Source: Tolypothrix sp. PCC 7712 (GTDB taxonomy: Bacteria; Cyanobacteriota; Cyanobacteriia; Cyanobacteriales; Nostocaceae). From it: DNA of 64,000 bases. A program made the translations under genes and the position numbers. The stretch spans positions 8,929,390-8,993,389 of the forward strand of contig NZ_CP063785.1 in the NCBI RefSeq assembly GCF_025860405.1, written 5' to 3'. Shown here one piece after another: positions 52,420 through 61,955 of this stretch (position 1 is the stretch's first letter; the number at the start of each line of letters is the position of its first letter). The notes under the pieces are model-generated. The model did not search any database and had not been told where the DNA came from. It saw nothing but the letters and a program-made list of their open reading frames with translations.

Positions 52420-54714
52420 TTAAGACCCCAAAGCGGCTGCTGTCTTCTCCTTATCCAACTTGAGAATTAATATTCCCAAAGGTGGTAAACACAAGTCTAA
52501 GGAATAAGGACGATTGTGCAATGACCAATCATCTGTCCATTTACCGCCTAAGTTACCCATGTTACTACCGCCATATTGACGGGAATCACTATTAAATAAC
52601 TCGGTATAAAAACCCTTTTCTGGTACACCTATACGGTAATGAGAATGGGGTTGAGGTGTGAAATTACAAACCACAACCACAAAATTTTCTGAATCTTTGT
52701 CACGACGGATAAAGGAAACCACGCTATGACGGTTATCGCTACAGTCAATCCACTCAAAACCTGGTTCGGCAAAATCTTGGGTGTATAAGGTTGGTTCGCT
52801 GCGGTAGAGGTGGTTCAACTCTTGGAAAAATTGTTTTAACTGTTGGTGTGGCTCATATTGCAGCAAGTGCCATTCTAAATCACCCCACACATTCCACTCG
52901 CTCCATTGCCCAAATTCCATGCTCATAAACATGGTTTTCTTACCTGGGTGAGCGAACATATAACTAAATAAACAACGTATATTAGCTAACTTCTGCCATG
53001 TATCCCCTGGCATTTTGCCAATCATATTGCTCTTACCATGCACGATTTCATCGTGGGACAGAGCCAGCATGAAGTTTTCGCTGTGGTTGTACCACATACT
53101 AAAAGTGATGTTGTTTTGGTGGAACTGGCGGAACCAAGGATCCATGCTGAAGTAGTCCAGCATATCATGCATCCAACCCATGTTCCACTTTAAGTTAAAG
53201 CCCAGACCACCTGTGTAGGTAGGCCAAGATACCATCGGCCAAGAAGTGGATTCCTCAGCAATGGACAGTGCACCAGGAAAATAGCTGAAAATTAGATAAT
53301 TTACCTGACGCAGAAAATCGGCTGCTTCCAGATTTTCCCTACCACCGTACTGATTAGGTAGCCATTCTCCTGGTTTACGGCAATAGTCGAGGTAAAGCAT
53401 CGAAGCTACAGCATCGACGCGGATACCATCAATGTGATATTTGTCAAACCAGAAGAGGGCATTTGCAACTAGGAAATTACGCACTTCATGGCGCGCATAA
53501 TTAAATACCAGCGTTCCCCATTCTTTATGTTCGCCTTTACGGGGGTCAGCGTGTTCGTAAAGGTGGCTACCATCGAAGAAAGCTAAACCATGTCCATCTT
53601 TAGGGAAGTGGCCGGGAACCCAATCTACAATCACACCAATGCCATTTTGATGACATTGGTCAACAAAATACATGAAATCTTCAGGAGTACCAAACCGAGA
53701 GGTGGGGGCAAAGTAGCCAGTCACCTGATAACCCCAAGAGCCATCAAAGGGATGTTCTGCAATTGGTAAAAGCTCTACATGGGTATAACCGAGTTCTTTA
53801 ACGTAGGGAATAAGTCTCTCGGCTAGTTCGCGATAGGTGAGGAAACGTGCGCCGGGTTTAAGTTCGGAAACTATAACTACAGGTTCGGTTTCACCATTGG
53901 GTAATTTCGCAGGTTCCGCACTAGAAGCATGTAACCAAGAACCTATATGAACTTCATAAACTGACACAGGCTGAGTTAGAGGATCGGTATGTCGGCGTTT
54001 TTCTAACCAGTCGCGATCGCTCCAATTGTAACTATCTAAGTTAGTAACAATTGATGCAGTTTTTGGTCGAGGTTCCTGTTGGAAACCGTATGGATCGGAT
54101 TTTTCGTAAATGTGACCTTCAAAATTTTTGATTTCATATTTATAATGTTCTCCCACTCCTAATTCAGGAATAAACAATTCCCAAACGCCAGTGGGGCCTT
54201 TTCGCATTTGGTGTTTGCGTCCATCCCAGTTATTAAAATCCCCCAACAAAGAAACGTTACGAGCATTGGGTGCCCAAACTGCAAAATAAACACCCTTTAC
54301 GCCATCTACTTCTGTGACATGCGCTCCCAACTTTTCATAAATTCGGTGGTGATTACCTTCACCAAACAAATGTAAATCAAAGTCTGTTAAGCGCGGAGAT
54401 TTAAAAGCATAAGGATCGTAGGTGACACGCTCATGTTCCCCTTCTTTTATCCGTAACTGGTAATTTGCTAGTTCTCCTGTCTCAATAATGCATTCAAAAA
54501 AATTGGGATGGTGGGCTGTTTGCATTGGGTACTCTTTGCGTTCCTGTGGAATCACAACCCAAGCTGCACTTGCATTTGGTAAGTAGGCTCGCACCGCCCA
54601 GACATTTTTTCCATTCTGCTCTATGAGATGAGAACCCAGCACTTCAAAGGGGTCTTGATGTTGATTCCAAACGATGCGGTTAACCTGTTCAGGAGCGATC
54701 GTGGTCATGGACAT
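52420..54714 (-). CDS. glgB: 1,4-alpha-glucan branching enzyme GlgB
   Basis: A 764-residue glycoside hydrolase family 13 enzyme that makes alpha-1,6 branches in glycogen. N-terminal CBM48-type domains (about 1-230, GVYFAVWAPNARNVSLLGDFNNW), then the catalytic barrel with VELLPIAEHPFDGSWGYQ, DGIRVDAVASMLYLDY (nucleophile Asp), IAEESTSWP (acid/base Glu) and LALSHDEIVHGK. A C-terminal all-beta domain ends the protein. The length is usual for the long cyanobacterial form. Monocistronic, converging with the protease gene. Confidence 0.96.
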   Translation of the reverse strand: MSMTTIAPEQVNRIVWNQHQDPFEVLGSHLIEQNGKNVWAVRAYLPNASAAWVVIPQERKEYPMQTAHHPNFFECIIETGELANYQLRIKEGEHERVTYDPYAFKSPRLTDFDLHLFGEGNHHRIYEKLGAHVTEVDGVKGVYFAVWAPNARNVSLLGDFNNWDGRKHQMRKGPTGVWELFIPELGVGEHYKYEIKNFEGHIYEKSDPYGFQQEPRPKTASIVTNLDSYNWSDRDWLEKRRHTDPLTQPVSVYEVHIGSWLHASSAEPAKLPNGETEPVVIVSELKPGARFLTYRELAERLIPYVKELGYTHVELLPIAEHPFDGSWGYQVTGYFAPTSRFGTPEDFMYFVDQCHQNGIGVIVDWVPGHFPKDGHGLAFFDGSHLYEHADPRKGEHKEWGTLVFNYARHEVRNFLVANALFWFDKYHIDGIRVDAVASMLYLDYCRKPGEWLPNQYGGRENLEAADFLRQVNYLIFSYFPGALSIAEESTSWPMVSWPTYTGGLGFNLKWNMGWMHDMLDYFSMDPWFRQFHQNNITFSMWYNHSENFMLALSHDEIVHGKSNMIGKMPGDTWQKLANIRCLFSYMFAHPGKKTMFMSMEFGQWSEWNVWGDLEWHLLQYEPHQQLKQFFQELNHLYRSEPTLYTQDFAEPGFEWIDCSDNRHSVVSFIRRDKDSENFVVVVCNFTPQPHSHYRIGVPEKGFYTELFNSDSRQYGGSNMGNLGGKWTDDWSLHNRPYSLDLCLPPLGILILKLDKEKTAAALGS

Positions 54715-54819
54715 TAAAGCTACCTACTTGAAATAAAGTGATTGACTAAAAAGGCTTTTGTAAAATATATATATATTCTTTACATTTATTTGCAATTTTG
54801 TCGCCACCGTTATCGTACA

Positions 54820-54900
54820 TCAGAAATGGGTAATGGGTAATGGGAGATTGGGGACTGGAGATTGGGGACTGGGGATTGGGGACTAGGGAAAATAATTGAA
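54820..54900. repeat. STRR block (GGGGACTGGAGATT units)
   Basis: ATGGGTAATGGG and GATTGGGGACTGGGG heptamers in the gap between glgB and the small gene at 54954. Confidence 0.75.
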
Positions 54901-54953
54901 TAACTTTTGACTTTTGGCAAACCCCAAACACCAAACACCGAAAACCAAACCTA

Positions 54954-55268
54954 TTAAATCCCTAAAAAGGGGAAAAGTTGGAGCAAGCCTTTACGTATTC
55001 TGAGTAAGAAGATTTGATCCCGAATTTTGGGATCTAGCTGTCGGGGTGGGATGACTTGTAGTTGCTCTTGCAATTGAGCGTATTCGGCGGCAGTTAGAGG
55101 TTTACCATCAACAGGCGATCGCGCTTCTACAATTATCTGTGTGCGTAATATCTCTTCTGGTATGTCTTCTGCTGGTGGTAATGCCATTGCTTTTATCCCC
55201 CAATGACTACCAAAACCCACCAGAATGGTGATGCTAATGCTCAAAAGGAAAAATTTGATCCGCTTCAT
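54954..55268 (-). CDS. Exported hypothetical protein, 104 aa
   Basis: From the ATG giving MKRIKFFLLSISITILVGFG, preceded by GCGAGG at good spacing. The frame is open 25 codons further upstream without support. Signal peptide about 1-29, then a conserved-looking ALPPAEDIPEEILRTQII and ARSPVDGKPLTAAEYAQLQE, ending LFPFLGI. The style is that of a conserved cyanobacterial exported protein of unknown function. No named family. Confidence 0.7.
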   Translation of the reverse strand: MKRIKFFLLSISITILVGFGSHWGIKAMALPPAEDIPEEILRTQIIVEARSPVDGKPLTAAEYAQLQEQLQVIPPRQLDPKIRDQIFLLRIRKGLLQLFPFLGI

Positions 55269-55415
55269 AAAACCTCGCAGCGGGACTAGAGGAAAAACAA
55301 TAGAGACGAAATTAATTCCATCCCCATTAGGTTTGGCAATCAAATCCTGTAACTGAGATTAGGGTTGCTTGATTCTATCTACTTTGATATTTTCAAACCC
55401 TATCGAGCGCGATAT

Positions 55416-55533
55416 CTAGTAGTCTGCCAACCCAAAAATATTAGGTGGAGGTTGGGTAAAGGTTAAAGGGGAAAGGGTAAGGGACAAAAACCTTTCCCCT
55501 TTTCCCCTCCAAGTGGCCTTGGCGTACTACTAG
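55416..55533. mobile_element. MITE-like element, family A, copy 2
   Basis: A 118-bp copy of the family described at 24516. Left end CTAGTAGTCTGCCAA, right end TTGG CGTACTACTAG (13 of 15 positions inverted). Interior nearly identical to the other copies. Confidence 0.8.
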
Positions 55534-55626
55534 CAATTTATATATTTTTGACAAATTTTGAATGCAATTTGAATATTTAATTTACTTATAGTTGAGAGGA
55601 AGTTGGACTGGAAAATAATGCTCAAC

Positions 55627-55889
55627 GATTGACAATACCGTTGCCAAAATAAGAGGGTAAAAAAATTTTGGCAAAAATGACAAAATGACCTGTACATAAG
55701 CGTTCAGCTTACAAGGGAGGTTGTCAGCCCAAACCCTTTATACTGGGACAATACGCCAAAAAAATCCTTGTGGGAAACCTGGAAGGAATTTTTAGGACTT
55801 ATTGTTTTTGCCAAACATTAGAGAACAGCGAGTTAATAGTGAAAGCATCATCAACCCACCCTCGTAAATTGGCAACGGTATTGGATTGA
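55627..55889. mobile_element. MITE-like element, family C, with 26-bp imperfect TIRs and GATTGA target duplication
   Basis: The element proper is 55633-55883 (251 bp). The left end CAATACCGTTGCCAA is perfectly inverted at the right as TTGGCAACGGTATTG. Further in, AATAAGAGGGT and ACCCTCGTAAA continue the inverted match with few differences, giving about 26 bp. A direct repeat GATTGA (55627-55632 and 55884-55889) flanks it. The interior has no ORF but contains a 10-bp hairpin TTGCCAAAAT/ATTTTGGCAA. It sits in a 910-base gene-free gap (55344-56253), the rest of which shows nothing recognisable. Confidence 0.8.
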
Positions 55890-56253
55890 ATGATATATTT
55901 TCTTCTATCTTGCAGGATTCAGAATAAATATAGGGGAGCTAGCTGCTAGCTTATTGAGAATTTCCAATTTCGTGCAAGGTAAACGCTATCCAGGCTAGAG
56001 AAATTGCGCCCACTCTAATAATCAAAGCTCTGAATTACCTAAATAATAGAATAGAAGGGCATTGGCTCAAAGTAATACACCTCTTCACCAATGCCCTCTA
56101 TGTTGGTAATTTAGTTAACAAATACTTGAGCTAACTCAAGTTTTCATTGAGCAACACGAGATTACTTAGTTATTAATCTCCACTACATAGCGCAAGCGAT
56201 GCAGTGAACATCGTAGTTACTAACTTGCTTTGAGCTTGAGTAAGACCGAGCTA

Positions 56254-56466
56254 CTAGGGGGTCTTAGTTGGAGTAGCTGCAGGAGTAGTTGCAGTAGTTG
56301 GGGCCTTGGTTGCAGTTCCAGAATCAGTGGGTTCGCCTGTAGCTGCTGGACTAGTTGTGGCAGTACCACCGGTACCACCTTCGCCACCACCGCCACCACC
56401 TTCACAAGCACCAAGAAATGCCGCCAGACTTAACATTAGAGCCAAACCAAAGATTTTTGTTTTCAT
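56254..56466 (-). CDS. Small lipoprotein, Gly/Thr/Pro-rich
   Basis: A 70-residue precursor. Signal peptide MKTKIFGLALMLSLAAFLG with the lipobox LGAC (C21) and a low-complexity tail of Gly, then Thr/Ala/Pro (ATTPAATPTKTP). It should be acylated at C21 and anchored in a membrane. No folded domain is visible. The opposite-strand frames here are shadows. Confidence 0.7.
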   Translation of the reverse strand: MKTKIFGLALMLSLAAFLGACEGGGGGGEGGTGGTATTSPAATGEPTDSGTATKAPTTATTPAATPTKTP

Positions 56467-56984
56467 AACTCCTCGTTCACCATTTATGGCAAGATAAAAT
56501 TTTCGCCTGATGAATACGATACCCTATTTGTTGCTTTTTTTTAAAATCCTTTGAGGTACATATTTTGCAGGCAATACAATCAAAGATTTTTTCTTGAGGG
56601 TAACATTATCAGCAGGCTTGGGTAATTAGTTTCTCTTAACTAAGCAAGAACATAACTTCATCACTCCAGCTCAGATTTGGATAATTATGTAGCAATTCGA
56701 GATATCATACCAAAAATTGTGATGTTGTCGCAGACACTTGCCGCTTGCTGCCCAGCATTGCCATACTTTAGAGGCGATGCCCAAAGGTTTCAGTTGTCCT
56801 GGTGCAGTTCGCTGATTGCTAGTATTGCAATACTCAAGTGATGCAAACCTTGGTGCAGCTACCTGTCAAAACACTGAAAAGGGTTTAGGGTGTTATTTGT
56901 GCTGATTGCATAAGGGAGATTGGAACCTTAGCAAAAACAGACAACCAAATCTAAAATACAGTTTTTTCACCTCTAGAAAAAGTT

Positions 56985-57689
56985 ATGGCTGCTGTTCGCA
57001 AATCAGCTGTTTCTGCAACGGGTAATTGGTTTCGACGAAATTCTACTCCTTCTGGAGTGAAGAGGCGTTCAGCATATCGAACCTCAGCTGCGCCTAGAAT
57101 GTCTCAACCTGCTGTTGAACCTTCACCAGTACCCTCGACAAGACAACGGCATTCCTCAAAAAATGTATCTGTTGCTTCCACAAATGGCTTAGTTATGCCA
57201 ACTACCATGCCGTCTGGGAAACAACAAACTGCTAATCTCAAAGGGCAATTAAGTACTGCGAGTACTGTAAATAAAAATTCCCGGTTGGGTTTCCTGAAGC
57301 TGCCGGGAATGAACAACTCTAGCAATTTACCTGTGTGGTTGTTGCGCTTTTATACATTACATCGCTATTCCTCTGTGCTGACATTTTTGTTAGTAGCAAC
57401 AACACTAATGGTTTATGGTTGGACAGTTTATTCACAAGAGCTTTGGAGTCAGGGATACCGGAGATTGCAAAGCCTACAACGCCATGAACGGCAGTTGACG
57501 ACAACTAACGCCACCTTAACTAATAAAATGGCGCAAGAAGCAGAACAACCCACAGCAGGATTTGTCTCCCCAACTCCAGCACGTACAATTTTCTTGCCGC
57601 CTGCCAATAATAATCCTAATTCCACACCTACTGAGACCACACCTAATTTGCCAACGCAGCCGCAAACTTCCTCGCAGCTGGGATATTAA
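56985..57689 (+). CDS. FtsL-like bitopic division protein (candidate)
   Basis: A 234-residue protein. A long disordered basic/Ser/Pro-rich cytoplasmic part (1-115), one membrane helix (about 130-148), a coiled coil (150-188, SLQRHERQLTTTNATLTNKM) and then AGFVSPTPARTIFLPP (191-206), a motif like the post-coil segment of FtsL/DivIC. A Pro/Thr-rich tail ends it. It lies directly upstream of ftsI in the same direction, the usual place of ftsL. The sequence is too divergent to call with certainty. No mraW/mraZ genes are nearby. Confidence 0.65.
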   Translation: MAAVRKSAVSATGNWFRRNSTPSGVKRRSAYRTSAAPRMSQPAVEPSPVPSTRQRHSSKNVSVASTNGLVMPTTMPSGKQQTANLKGQLSTASTVNKNSRLGFLKLPGMNNSSNLPVWLLRFYTLHRYSSVLTFLLVATTLMVYGWTVYSQELWSQGYRRLQSLQRHERQLTTTNATLTNKMAQEAEQPTAGFVSPTPARTIFLPPANNNPNSTPTETTPNLPTQPQTSSQLGY

Positions 57690-57806
57690 ATTTAAAAGTC
57701 ATGGTCATTAGTCGTTGGTCATTAGGATTAATATCAATTCGTAATTTGTAATTTGTAGCTCGTAGTTTGTAATTCGTAGTTTGTAATTATGAAAGTCAGA
57801 TTTAAT

Positions 57807-57925
57807 CTAGTAGTCTGCCAACCCAAAAATGTTAGGTGGAGGTTGGGGAAAGGTTAAAGGGAAAAGGGTAAGGGACAAAAACCTTTCCCCTTTACCCCGC
57901 TTGCGTTGCCTTGGCGTACTACTAG
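57807..57925. mobile_element. MITE-like element, family A, copy 3
   Basis: A 119-bp copy, nearly identical to the other two, bounded by CTAG. It lies in the 330-base gap between the ftsL-like gene and ftsI, the rest of which is ATTCGTAATTTGTA-type STRR sequence. Confidence 0.8.
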
Positions 57926-58016
57926 GTTTGGGGGGTTTAATCTGTTGCTCTATTAGAGAGAATTGGTGTAAAACTTGTGGCTCATGACTAATGGCAAAGG
58001 ACATGGATAAATCTAA

Positions 58017-59861
58017 ATGCGTAAGTCACCAAGTAGAAGTAAATTCCAAAATTTTCGGACTGCCAATTTTACCCGGCAGAGGAAGGGTACTCAACGAGGG
58101 TTACTAGAAAAGCCTTCTCCTATCAGCCAAGAACCAATACCCAATACGAGAACGCGACTCTTGATCGCATGGGGTGTACTTATAGCTGCAGGGTTAGGTT
58201 TAGCAATTAATTTGTATCAACTACAAATAGTTAACGGAGCAAAACTCACAGAAAAGGCGCGCAAGCAACAAATGGTGAATTTGCGACCTTTTATGCCCCG
58301 TCGTCCAGTTATAGATCGTGATAATAATTTGTTAGCAATTGACCGTCCTGTATATACTGTCTTTGCTCATCCCAAGTTATTTGATAAACCTAATCAAGAA
58401 ATAGCACAGCTTCTGGCACCGATCTTAAATAAAGATGCTGCTGAGTTGGTGAAAATATTTGAAAGTAAAAAAAGTGGTATTACACTAGTTCCGGCATTAC
58501 CCGAAGAACTTGCCGATCGCTTTATGCGGTTAAATTTAAATGGGTTTGAATTTGTGCAAAAATACGCCAGATTTTACCCGCAAGAAGATTTAGCTGCTGA
58601 TATCGTAGGCTATGTTAATCTTGACCGTCGTGGTCAAGCAGGGGTGGAATATAGTCAGGAGAAGTTACTCGAACGTTCTGTGCAAACGGTGCGCTTAAGT
58701 CGCGCTGGAAATGGTGCATTAATGCCAGATCATGCACCAGAAGGATTTTTGCATTTTGATGACTTGCAATTACAACTAACTATAGATAGTAGGCTGCAAA
58801 GGGCAGCTCGTTCTGCACTCAAACAACAGATGGAAAAGTTTGGTGCAAAACGAGGTGGGGTAATTGTCATGGATGCAGCCGATGGTTCCCTATTAGCTTT
58901 GGTTTCCCAACCTAGCTATAATCCCAATCAATATTCTAAAGCCGATATTTCACTGTTTAAAAACTGGACAGTAGCAGATCTATACGAACCAGGCTCAACT
59001 TTTAAACCCTTAAATGTCGCGATCGCTCTCGAAAATGGTGTAATTAGACCAGACGATACATTTAACGATCCTGGATCGATTCAAGTAGCTGACCGCATTA
59101 TTAAAAATGCTCAAAATAAAAGCTACGGAAGGATTAATATTGCTCAAATTCTGCAACATTCCAGCAATATTGGCATGGTGCAAATTATCCAAAGATTACA
59201 GCCCAATATTTACTACAACTGGCTAGAACGCTTGGGTTTAGGTCAAAGCGTCGATACAGATTTGCCTTTTGAAGTTGGTAGTCGCCTGAAAAGCCAAGAA
59301 GAATTTATTTCTTCACCCATTGAACCTGCAACCACTTCCTTTGGTCAAGGCTTTTCCTTAACACCATTACAGTTAGTACAAATGCATGGTGCTTTAGCTA
59401 ATGGCGGTAAATTAGTCACGCCTCATGTCGTCAAAGGACTAGTTGATAGCAAAGGGCAGATGCATTATTTACCAAATCGTCCCATGCCAAGGCAAATTTT
59501 CTCACCTGCAACCACCCAACGGGTAGTAGAAATGATGGAAACTGTGGTTTCGGAAGGGACTGGTAAAGTAGCACAAATTCCTGGCTATCGCATCGCAGGT
59601 AAAACAGGTACAGCCCAAAAAGCAAGTGCTTCTGGTGGTTACCAAGTAGGTGCAAGAATCACGAGTTTTGTGGGAATTTTACCTGTAGAAGCTCCCCGTT
59701 ATGTGGTTTTAGCCTTGGTAGACGAACCGAAAGGAGAAAATGCCTATGGTTCCACCGTTGCAGCACCAATTGTCAAAGCTGTCATGGAAGCCTTGATTCC
59801 CATTGAACAAATTCCCCCAAGTTCACCAGTGAATCCAGTACCAGCTGATACGGGGAATTGA
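58017..59861 (+). CDS. ftsI: Penicillin-binding protein 2/3 (FtsI-type transpeptidase)
   Basis: A 614-residue class B PBP. A membrane anchor (about 48-70) is followed by the dimerisation domain (starts RPFMPRRPVIDRDNNLLA) and the transpeptidase domain with S327 in GSTFKPL (SxxK), the SSN motif in HSSNIGM, and KTGTAQ. It cross-links peptidoglycan at the division septum. The ftsL-like gene lies upstream, separated by a family A MITE. Symbol by analogy with FtsI. The PBP2 elongation form is less likely because of the gene order. Confidence 0.92.
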   Translation: MRKSPSRSKFQNFRTANFTRQRKGTQRGLLEKPSPISQEPIPNTRTRLLIAWGVLIAAGLGLAINLYQLQIVNGAKLTEKARKQQMVNLRPFMPRRPVIDRDNNLLAIDRPVYTVFAHPKLFDKPNQEIAQLLAPILNKDAAELVKIFESKKSGITLVPALPEELADRFMRLNLNGFEFVQKYARFYPQEDLAADIVGYVNLDRRGQAGVEYSQEKLLERSVQTVRLSRAGNGALMPDHAPEGFLHFDDLQLQLTIDSRLQRAARSALKQQMEKFGAKRGGVIVMDAADGSLLALVSQPSYNPNQYSKADISLFKNWTVADLYEPGSTFKPLNVAIALENGVIRPDDTFNDPGSIQVADRIIKNAQNKSYGRINIAQILQHSSNIGMVQIIQRLQPNIYYNWLERLGLGQSVDTDLPFEVGSRLKSQEEFISSPIEPATTSFGQGFSLTPLQLVQMHGALANGGKLVTPHVVKGLVDSKGQMHYLPNRPMPRQIFSPATTQRVVEMMETVVSEGTGKVAQIPGYRIAGKTGTAQKASASGGYQVGARITSFVGILPVEAPRYVVLALVDEPKGENAYGSTVAAPIVKAVMEALIPIEQIPPSSPVNPVPADTGN

Positions 59862-59990
59862 TTGGGGGGTAATGGGTAATGGGTAATGGGTAATGGAAAT
59901 TTCTGCTCTGCTTCCTCTACTTCCTCTGCACCCCTGCTTCCTTATCCCCCTGCTTCCCCAGTCCCTAATCCCCAGTCCCCGATCCCCACA
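59862..59990. repeat. STRR block (GGGTAATGGGTAATG and CCCTAATCCCCAGTCC units)
   Basis: Heptamer repeats between convergent ftsI and tsaE. The tsaE stop lies inside the block. Confidence 0.8.
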
Positions 59991-60424
59991 TTATATGGAG
60001 TAATTTCGGCAAGGCGATCGCCTTCATTGCCATAAGTTAAATAAATGCTCAAATAACTATCTGGTTGGTAAGGCATTCTTTCTGACCACTCAATGGCGAC
60101 AATTCCCGGTGTCACCTCCAAGCCTTCCCAGTATGTTTCTAAGTTTAAGGCGGCAACTTCTTGTGGTTCTAAACGATAGAGATCCAAGTGATAAAGGGGT
60201 AGCCGTCCTTCTATATATTCATTAATAATTGTAAAAGTAGGACTGACAATAGACTCAGTAATTCCCAAACCCTGGCCTATTCCTTGCACTAAGGTAGTTT
60301 TGCCAGCGCCTAAATCACCTTCTAGTAAAATTACACTGCCAGCATGAAGAGATTGTCCTAAAGCAATACCCAAATTTCGGGTTGCTTCTGCATTGGCCAG
60401 GATAATTTTGATTTTATCTGCCAT
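59942..60424 (-). CDS. tsaE: tRNA threonylcarbamoyladenosine biosynthesis ATPase TsaE
   Basis: A 160-residue P-loop ATPase, from the ATG giving MADKIKIILANAEATRN. A GTG four codons upstream is in frame. P-loop GDLGAGKTT (36-44), IVSPTFTIINEY, HLDLYRL and IEWSERMP are all TsaE signatures. It helps TsaB/TsaD make the t6A modification of tRNAs. It overlaps the yvcK stop by 11 bases. The last 14 residues (GIGDWGLGTGEAGG) are coded by STRR DNA. Confidence 0.94.
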   Translation of the reverse strand: MADKIKIILANAEATRNLGIALGQSLHAGSVILLEGDLGAGKTTLVQGIGQGLGITESIVSPTFTIINEYIEGRLPLYHLDLYRLEPQEVAALNLETYWEGLEVTPGIVAIEWSERMPYQPDSYLSIYLTYGNEGDRLAEITPYNVGIGDWGLGTGEAGG

Positions 60425-61784
60425 GATGCGCTCCACTGTACCACCGCAATAAAACTCGTGCTAGTTTCTGGGGATTGTGTCGCACACAACCTGTTTCATC
60501 TTCAAATAAAATGTTAGCTGGGACAATTCTACGTCCTAGTTCGGTAACAGCTTCGCGATCAAGGAAGACAGGATGGGAATTTTGTTGAGCGTAGCGAATG
60601 AGTGACTTAGCTGAGGGGGATTTTTTATGTACCAGCACAGCATCGAAGAGCCGTCTTCCTCCTGTAGATGCATCAATAGCTCTGATATGGTCAGAAACAG
60701 TATAGCCTTCAGTTTCTCCAGGTTGAGTCATAATATTGCAGACATAGATGCGGAGGGCATTTGTTTGTGCGATCGCATCTGCAATTTCTGGTACTAATAA
60801 ATTCGGAATCAAGCTTGTATAAAGGCTACCCGGGCCAATAATAATATAGTCGGCTTCTTTAATTGCTCGGATTGCGGCAGGTAAGGCTGGCGGGTTAGCT
60901 GGAATACAGCCAAGTTTCACAATGCGTCCCCCAGCCTTGGGAATGCTAGATTCCCCTTCAATACGGCGACCATCGGCTAATTCTGCCCACAAACGCACAT
61001 CACTGAGAGTAGCTGGTAAAACTTGTCCTCTGACTGCCAGGACTTTAGAACTAGCTGCCACAGCCCGTTCTAAATCCCCAGTAATATCACTCATTGCGGT
61101 TAAAAATAAGTTACCAAAACTATGGCCATTTAAACCATCTCCAGCCCGAAAGCGATATTGAAATAATTCTGTGAGTAATTTTTCTTCATCTGCTAACGCT
61201 GCTAAACAGTTGCGAATATCCCCTGGTGGTAGAACGCCAAATTCTTGGCGCAAGCGTCCAGAAGATCCACCATCATCAGCAACAGTTACAATGGCCGTAA
61301 TATTAGCGCTGTAAGTTTTTAAGCCCCGTAGCAAAGTAGAAAGACCTGTACCACCACCAATTACCACCATTTTTGGCCCCCGGTATAAGCGGTGATGTGC
61401 CAACAGCACATCAATTAATTCTTCTTCACCTTCTGGTCTTAATACCTTAGTAATTGAGCCGACAGTGCGGGTTTGTCCCCAAAGCAGCAATAGCAAGCCA
61501 CACAGTAGTACCAAAGGGCCACTAATATAGTTGGGTAAGAGGTCAGAAAGAAAGCTCAGAAACCCCTTAAGTAACTCTATAGTCCAAAAAATTGGGGTCA
61601 GCTTAATCCAAATAGCTAACCCCAAACTCGCCAGCAATACCCCTCCAACACTGATAAGTAACCAACGTTTAACCGATAAACCTGGGGATAACCACTTAAA
61701 CCATTGGTTGACGCGATGGGAAGTGCGGCCGCGTGACTGCTGTTGCAGAGAATTAATTGCTTGTCTAAAAAAACCGATTGACAT
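60414..61784 (-). CDS. YvcK/GlmR-type UDP-GlcNAc-binding protein
   Basis: A 456-residue protein, from the ATG giving MSIGFFRQAINSLQQQ. A TTG eight codons earlier is less likely. Two N-terminal membrane helices (about 48-72 and 85-110) precede the YvcK/CofD-like domain: MVVIGGGTGLSTLLRGLK, VTVADDGGSSGRLRQEFG, PPGDIRNCLAALAD and GPGSLYTSLIPNLLV. In Bacillus, YvcK/GlmR binds UDP-GlcNAc and controls cell-wall synthesis and carbon use. The membrane helices are a cyanobacterial addition. It is the first gene of a pair with tsaE. Confidence 0.92.
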   Translation of the reverse strand: MSIGFFRQAINSLQQQSRGRTSHRVNQWFKWLSPGLSVKRWLLISVGGVLLASLGLAIWIKLTPIFWTIELLKGFLSFLSDLLPNYISGPLVLLCGLLLLLWGQTRTVGSITKVLRPEGEEELIDVLLAHHRLYRGPKMVVIGGGTGLSTLLRGLKTYSANITAIVTVADDGGSSGRLRQEFGVLPPGDIRNCLAALADEEKLLTELFQYRFRAGDGLNGHSFGNLFLTAMSDITGDLERAVAASSKVLAVRGQVLPATLSDVRLWAELADGRRIEGESSIPKAGGRIVKLGCIPANPPALPAAIRAIKEADYIIIGPGSLYTSLIPNLLVPEIADAIAQTNALRIYVCNIMTQPGETEGYTVSDHIRAIDASTGGRRLFDAVLVHKKSPSAKSLIRYAQQNSHPVFLDREAVTELGRRIVPANILFEDETGCVRHNPQKLARVLLRWYSGAHHGR

Positions 61785-61955
61785 AGCTAGTTGGGAGCAG
61801 TGGGACAAATAATAATTAACAGAAAATGTAACTAAGTGGTTTAAATACCAAGTATAGACTTATGAAAAATTTTCATCTCTATAGACTTTGAGTAAATCAT
61901 CAAAGTTGCCAGCATTTACCCTCAGATCACAGTTTATTGAGTAAAAGCGAATTTA

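Noticed and set aside
56230..56497. Ser/Cys-rich and Pro-rich ORFs opposite the lipoprotein
   Set aside because: Shadows of the Gly/Thr-rich lipoprotein gene.
57807..58004. 65-codon minus ORF after the ftsL-like gene
   Set aside because: It is read through family A MITE copy 3 and a spacer.
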